From the NCBI GenBank assembly GCA_002498205.1, contig DAGQ01000017.1, forward strand, positions 16,729 to 27,428: a DNA stretch of 10,700 nt. The letters run 5' to 3'. A model generated the notes under the pieces. The model made no database searches, was not told where the DNA came from, and saw only the letters and a list, made by a program, of their open reading frames with translations. Both the position numbers and the translations under genes were made by a program. Origin of the DNA: Euryarchaeota archaeon UBA596 (GTDB lineage Archaea; Thermoplasmatota; Poseidoniia; Poseidoniales; Poseidoniaceae). Positions 7,339 to 10,700 of the stretch are shown here, piece after piece. Numbering within the stretch: position 1 is the stretch's first letter; each line of letters starts with the position of its first letter.

Positions 7339-8079
7339 AATAACATTCGCTTCATCTCTGAGAAGCTTTACGACTGTAGGAACATGTTCAGATCCCTCAA
7401 ATGATTTACCAGGTGGTTTAGCAGGTGGAGATGCATGACCCAGTACTGAAGTGTTTCCCTCTACATTTTCAACATCCATCAAATCTACAATCGCTCTTTT
7501 TGCCATCATTATTCCTTTTACATTAGCCCTTCTTGGTTCACCCATTCCTTTATCACAAGTAACTACTACTGGTAAATTAACTTCCATTTTTGCTTGTCCT
7601 TCAGAAGAAGGTTGCATTAACTCTAAAGAGGATTCTCCGAAATCAACATGTGTTACATTTGCTATGGAAGGCCAACCTAATTTTTCTGCCACTCCAGGGC
7701 CTGTAGATCCAGCATTGGTATCTGCTGCTGCTTTACCACAATAAATCATACCAGCACCTAATGATTTACAAGCTTGAGCCAACATAGATTGTACAGAGAA
7801 ACTATCTAAATAATCCTCATCTACGTCGATTCTAGCAATATTATCTACACCTAATGCTTTTGCATCTTTAAGTATTTTATCACATCTAGCAGGGCCTAAA
7901 GTTAACGCTGTAACTGTTCCTCCAATTGCTTCTTTGTGTTGTAATGCAATTTCTAAAGCATACTCATCATAAGGGCTAGTAATCCACTTAATCATCGATA
8001 AGTCGGCCTTACCATCCTTTATCTCGATCTTAGCATTTGTATCTGGTACTTGTTTAATTAATACTACAATTTCCACCAT
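7336..8079 (-). CDS. etfB: Electron transfer flavoprotein beta subunit
   Basis: EtfB is the AMP-binding, partner-recognition subunit of the ETF heterodimer. The 247-residue protein begins VEIVVLIKQVPDT and continues with ITSPYDEYALEIAL. It then has the nucleotide-site block LGPARCDKILKDAKALGVDN (61-80), CGKAAADTNAGSTGPGVAEK (114-133) and the family signature EPRRANVKGIMMAKR (181-195). That last block contains the loop that docks to acyl-CoA dehydrogenases in known ETFs. The length is normal. The ATG at 8079 is preceded on the minus strand by GTGAT and, further up, an AT-rich promoter-like box. It is the first gene of the etfB-etfA-hydrolase operon, with only 9 nt before etfA. Confidence 0.97.
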   Translation of the reverse strand: MVEIVVLIKQVPDTNAKIEIKDGKADLSMIKWITSPYDEYALEIALQHKEAIGGTVTALTLGPARCDKILKDAKALGVDNIARIDVDEDYLDSFSVQSMLAQACKSLGAGMIYCGKAAADTNAGSTGPGVAEKLGWPSIANVTHVDFGESSLELMQPSSEGQAKMEVNLPVVVTCDKGMGEPRRANVKGIMMAKRAIVDLMDVENVEGNTSVLGHASPPAKPPGKSFEGSEHVPTVVKLLRDEANVI

Positions 8080-8137
8080 AATTAATCACGATAAACCGTC
8101 CACTAGAAAGCCGTTATTCAAACTTACCAATGGCTTA

Positions 8138-8148
8138 GAAAATATTTG
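8138..8148 (-). promoter_or_regulatory. Candidate TATA box for the etfB-etfA-hydrolase operon
   Basis: The minus strand reads CAAATATTTTC here, about 60 nt before the etfB ATG. An archaeal TATA box sets transcription roughly 25 nt downstream, which would leave a leader of about 35 nt. The box sits directly next to the hairpin at 8152-8184, so termination of the upstream gene and initiation of this operon are close together. The motif is short and the DNA AT-rich, so the call is tentative. Confidence 0.35.
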
Positions 8149-8151
8149 GGC

Positions 8152-8184
8152 GCTACCCACCCCAGAAATTCTGAGGTAGGTAGC
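8152..8184 (-). terminator. Strong 16-bp hairpin after the surface-protein gene, probable 3' end or terminator
   Basis: The arms 8152-8167 and 8169-8184 are inverted repeats around a single central base (practical loop about 5 nt). Fourteen of 16 positions are Watson-Crick pairs. At the other two (8158/8178 and 8162/8174) the minus-strand RNA has G-U wobbles, while a plus-strand RNA would have C-A mismatches. The hairpin is therefore built for minus-strand RNA, which fits its place 20 nt after the stop of the large surface-protein gene. It is GC-rich in an AT-rich setting. Only a modest U-rich stretch (AAATATTTT) follows, so it may mark or protect a 3' end rather than act as a classical terminator. 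Confidence 0.55.
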
Positions 8185-8204
8185 CGTTTCAAAAACTAAT
8201 TAAC

Positions 8205-10700
8205 TTAGTTTTCTTGTTTTCTTCTAGATAATACTAACACTGCACCAAGCATTGAAATTATGCTTAATGTGGAAGTAAATCCAGGTATTGCACCTTCATC
8301 AGCTGCAGCAACATCATCAATGATGTCACCCACATTATCTGGTGTTGGCATTACACACTCTGTAGCGTCAGCATTAGGTACCATTCCAGTAGGACAAGTT
8401 CCATCATCATTGATTGGTGCTGTAGTGTTTTCATCAACCACAGTATTATCATCAACTGGATCTGCAGAAACAACGACTACTGTCATTGTACCTGAACCTG
8501 AGTGTCCACCTGTTGAATCCCAATGATATTCTACTGGTATTGTTAATCCAGGTAATAATGTAAACTCTCTAACTGCGTGAACTTCTGATTCATCTAAGAA
8601 TTCAACACTTACACCAACTGCTTCGATGTGTGCAAATACCATATCTCCATCAGGATCATAACAATGTACACTTAGGAAATAATCTCCTTCAACTAGTTCA
8701 ATGTCAAAATCTCCATTTGGTGCTGTAAATTCTTCAATTATTTCTTCACCCATGTTAGTCCAATCTTCTGGTACTCCAGGCATAGTAGCATCATTTGCTT
8801 TCAATGTAGCAAATAAATGACATTCTGGTGCTAAGTTGTCTGAAACATCTTGTTCCCAATCATTTTGTGGCCCTTCTACAACTTCATCTAAATTATCTGC
8901 ATTATAATCTTTCACAGTCTTAGTAAATGTAACAGAAAGTGAGTCTAACTCTCCTTGATCAACACAATTGAAAGGTGCATTCCATCCCCAGTCGCCATCC
9001 GCTTCTGGTGTATCTTCCCAACCGTCTCCTGTCATAATTGGTTTTTCTGGACTCCAGGACCAACTATCATAAACAGCAAAAGTTCCATGACCCATGTCGT
9101 CTTCACCTCTATATTCACCAGCTTCATCACAAGCATCTACAAGAGCTCCTTCAGAATGTGTTAGAGTAACTACATGTGAATCAGTGGTTGACCAGTCATC
9201 TAATGAAAGATCCCAAACCATTCCTGATCTCAAGACTACTGGTATTCCATCAGAACCATCTACTGGACCTGCTAAACCATCAATCCATTGCCATTCGTGG
9301 TTAGGTTCTCCAAGTACTGTTCCATCTAATGTTACTATCATATCGCCGTCATCATCGTGATCTCCATGGTCTCCATGGTCTCCATGGTCATGCCCATCAT
9401 GATCTCCATGGTCATCATGGTCATCATGGTCATCATGGTCATTACCATCTTCTTCTGGAACTGATTGATGTCCTTGTGTTCCATCGTCTTCATGGTCACC
9501 GTGGTCTCCATGGTCTTCATCACCATGATCTCCGTGGTCTTCATCACCATGATCTCCGTGGTTATCTCCGCTGTCTGCTGGAACCCACATGAATCCTGCA
9601 TTTTCACAGTCATCCTTATTGTCGATCGGTTCAATATCATGTTCTTCAATGTCATAACAAACCATTTCATCATGGTGGTCATCATGACCATTCATTTCAT
9701 TAACTAACATATTCATGAACTCCATAGCTTCCATTTGATCAACTTCTCCATCTTGGTTCATATCTGCAAACATTCTGTATGATGCGTCAACATGCTCAAC
9801 TGAAGTTAATTCTAACATTCCATTAATGATTACCTCATTACTATCTGCATCAACCAGTACATGGTCTTCCCACTGATCAAAGTGCATTTGGTAATGTCCA
9901 TGTCCTGTTGTATAGTCCCAAGGATTAATGTCACGGTCTACCATTTCACACATAGGTTCTGCATAACAGAATGTTTCCATCGGAGACATAAACATATGTC
10001 CTTCTTCATCCATTACTACATAAGCTACTCCATACATTCCAGATTCTAATGTGCCTGCAGGGATTATTAAGTCACCGTGGTGCATATCCTCTCCCATTTC
10101 TCCAGATGTTGTGAAATTGTCCCAATGCATCATCATTGCTTCCATGTGTTCATCATGATCGTCTTCTTTATCATCTACCCACATGTGTCCCTTTGCTTCA
10201 CAATCTTCTTTATTCTCATCTTCAGTAGCTACATGATTATCCATATCGTAACAGTATGGTTCATCGCTACCGTGGTCATGATCTCCATCGTCTCCGTGAT
10301 CTCCATCGTCTCCATGGTCGTGGTCATCGCCACCATCTTCAGGGCATACTTCACCATCAGGAACACAGTGTCTTCCATCAGCGCTTGAGCCTTGAGTTCC
10401 GGAATCATCCTCAGTTAATTCGCCATCTCCACCTTCGTGGTGACCGTGGTGATCTTCTGATTCATCTTCTCCATCAGCACAATCAGCAACACCATCATTC
10501 ACTTGTGAAATCCAAATTTGGTCTCCGTCGTGACAGTCAAACCAATTGATTGGGTTACCGTCAACATCATATTGTTGCTCATCAGCTCCATCTGCACAAT
10601 CTTGCATGTCGTCATTAACCATATGGAATGGAATTTCTGAACCATCTCCACAAATAAACGTCATTTCTCCATGTCCGTGATGGTCTCCGTGGTCATCATG
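8205..10700 (-). CDS. Large His/Asp-rich modular surface protein with LDLa-like repeats, EF-hand and PGF-CTERM-like anchor (5' end outside window)
   Basis: The frame is open to the window edge, giving 831 visible residues. The ATG at 10664 is internal, because a His/Asp-rich tract (HDDHGDHHGHGE) precedes it in frame. In order the protein has:
- two LDL-receptor-A-like motifs ending DCADGADE and DCADGEDE (10578-10658, 10461-10541);
- His/Asp tracts;
- a Cys/Trp module (10176-10253);
- an EF-hand loop DMNQDGEVDQME (9729-9764);
- a second Cys/Trp module (9582-9659);
- long HGD/HDD tracts (about 9342-9570);
- beta-rich domains;
- a Cys pair (CPTGMVPNADATEC);
- a C-terminal IPGF, a hydrophobic helix and SRRKQEN, like the PGF-CTERM anchors processed by archaeosortase.

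Lys and Arg are scarce before the tail. The signal peptide must lie outside the window. An extracellular, cell-attached, calcium- and metal-binding protein is inferred; no catalytic domain was recognised. Confidence 0.85.
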   Translation of the reverse strand, partial: HDDHGDHHGHGEMTFICGDGSEIPFHMVNDDMQDCADGADEQQYDVDGNPINWFDCHDGDQIWISQVNDGVADCADGEDESEDHHGHHEGGDGELTEDDSGTQGSSADGRHCVPDGEVCPEDGGDDHDHGDDGDHGDDGDHDHGSDEPYCYDMDNHVATEDENKEDCEAKGHMWVDDKEDDHDEHMEAMMMHWDNFTTSGEMGEDMHHGDLIIPAGTLESGMYGVAYVVMDEEGHMFMSPMETFCYAEPMCEMVDRDINPWDYTTGHGHYQMHFDQWEDHVLVDADSNEVIINGMLELTSVEHVDASYRMFADMNQDGEVDQMEAMEFMNMLVNEMNGHDDHHDEMVCYDIEEHDIEPIDNKDDCENAGFMWVPADSGDNHGDHGDEDHGDHGDEDHGDHGDHEDDGTQGHQSVPEEDGNDHDDHDDHDDHGDHDGHDHGDHGDHGDHDDDGDMIVTLDGTVLGEPNHEWQWIDGLAGPVDGSDGIPVVLRSGMVWDLSLDDWSTTDSHVVTLTHSEGALVDACDEAGEYRGEDDMGHGTFAVYDSWSWSPEKPIMTGDGWEDTPEADGDWGWNAPFNCVDQGELDSLSVTFTKTVKDYNADNLDEVVEGPQNDWEQDVSDNLAPECHLFATLKANDATMPGVPEDWTNMGEEIIEEFTAPNGDFDIELVEGDYFLSVHCYDPDGDMVFAHIEAVGVSVEFLDESEVHAVREFTLLPGLTIPVEYHWDSTGGHSGSGTMTVVVVSADPVDDNTVVDENTTAPINDDGTCPTGMVPNADATECVMPTPDNVGDIIDDVAAADEGAIPGFTSTLSIISMLGAVLVLSRRKQEN
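8208..8292 (-). other. PGF-CTERM-like sorting and membrane anchor (within the surface protein)
   Basis: The last residues read GAIPGFTSTLSIISMLGAV followed by LVLSRRKQEN. The triad Pro-Gly-Phe, a hydrophobic helix and a short Arg/Lys-rich end match the tripartite layout of archaeal PGF-CTERM signals. In haloarchaea these are cleaved and lipid-linked by archaeosortase A. The helix could also be a plain membrane anchor if the host lacks that enzyme. Either way the protein is exported and held at the cell surface. Confidence 0.7.
9363..9440. repeat. In-frame 9-nt repeats coding His/Asp/Gly tract
   Basis: On the plus strand TCCATGGTC occurs three times in tandem at 9363-9389 and again at 9405-9413. 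It is followed by ATCATGGTC three times in tandem at 9414-9440. Each unit is three codons of the minus-strand surface gene (Asp-His-Gly or Asp-His-Asp), so gain or loss of a unit keeps the frame. The near-identical DNA, not only the protein, suggests recent slippage. Confidence 0.85.
9512..9559. repeat. Perfect 2 x 24-nt tandem repeat
   Basis: Positions 9512-9535 and 9536-9559 are identical 24-nt units. They encode two eight-residue blocks of the pattern HGDHGDED in the minus-strand surface gene. The synonymous sites are identical too, which points to a recent in-frame duplication. Strain-to-strain length differences would be expected here. Confidence 0.9.
9582..9659 (-). repeat. Second copy of a 26-residue Cys/Trp module
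   Basis: This segment encodes a module that begins CYDIEEHD, contains NKDDCENAG and ends MWV. It matches the copy at 10176-10253 in length and in 13 of 26 residues: Cys, Tyr, Asp, His, Asn-Lys, Asp-Cys-Glu, Gly and Met-Trp-Val. The two cysteines could form a disulfide in the exported protein. Confidence 0.75.
10176..10253 (-). repeat. First copy of a 26-residue Cys/Trp module
   Basis: The module begins CYDMDNHV, contains NKEDCEAKG and ends MWV. It has the same spacing of both cysteines, the histidine and the final Met-Trp-Val as the copy at 9582-9659. Both copies adjoin His/Asp tracts, and the EF-hand region lies between them. Confidence 0.75.

Noticed and set aside
9363..9440. Short regular repeats that might suggest a CRISPR array or iteron-type origin
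   Set aside because: The units are contiguous 9-mers without unique spacers and are in frame with a long coding sequence, so they are coding repeats.
9329..9592. Plus-strand reading frame rich in His, Gly and Leu (LHGLHGLHGHAHHDLHGHHG...)
   Set aside because: It is the antisense shadow of the 9-nt and 24-nt repeats in the surface-protein gene. It has no ribosome binding site and no independent sign of coding.

Overview
The window looks like a chromosomal segment of an AT-rich planktonic archaeon, most likely Marine Group II/III-type (Poseidoniia-like Thermoplasmatota). This placement is inferred and was not tested. The evidence is an archaeal/eukaryotic ribosomal protein L37e, a full-length archaeal Elp3, GGAG/GAGGTGA-type ribosome binding sites, bacterial-looking metabolic genes (purF, etfAB) beside archaeal information genes, and a large acidic surface protein ending in a PGF-CTERM-like anchor. 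I found no tRNA, rRNA, CRISPR array, insertion sequence or prophage gene.

Left part, plus strand (1-5710): the 3' end of an unidentified gene, a small four-helix membrane protein and elp3 are packed with overlaps or 1-nt gaps, so they probably form one transcript. After about 70 nt comes rpl37e, another 70 nt, then purF, then a cytoplasmic beta-propeller protein with an acidic linker and a C-terminal PKD domain. The rpl37e-purF adjacency is an archaeal arrangement, but the PurF protein itself resembles the E. coli type.

Middle part, minus strand (5681-8079): etfB, etfA and a phospholipase/carboxylesterase-family hydrolase form a tight operon read from 8079 down to 5681. Its last gene overlaps the convergent propeller/PKD gene by 30 nt. 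The ETF heterodimer would carry electrons from acyl-CoA or similar flavin dehydrogenases to the respiratory chain. Neither the dehydrogenases nor an ETF:quinone oxidoreductase lie in the window.

Right part, minus strand (8205-10700): one very large gene, cut by the window edge, encodes a secreted modular protein. It has two LDL-receptor-A-like calcium motifs, several His/Asp-rich tracts built from short DNA repeats, two copies of a 26-residue Cys/Trp module, one canonical EF-hand, beta-rich domains and a C-terminal membrane/sorting anchor. Just past its stop codon is a strong 16-bp hairpin that pairs fully only in the minus-strand RNA, followed by the likely promoter of the etf operon. This surface protein is the most unusual object in the window. 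A role in binding divalent metals outside the cell is an inference from composition and motifs.
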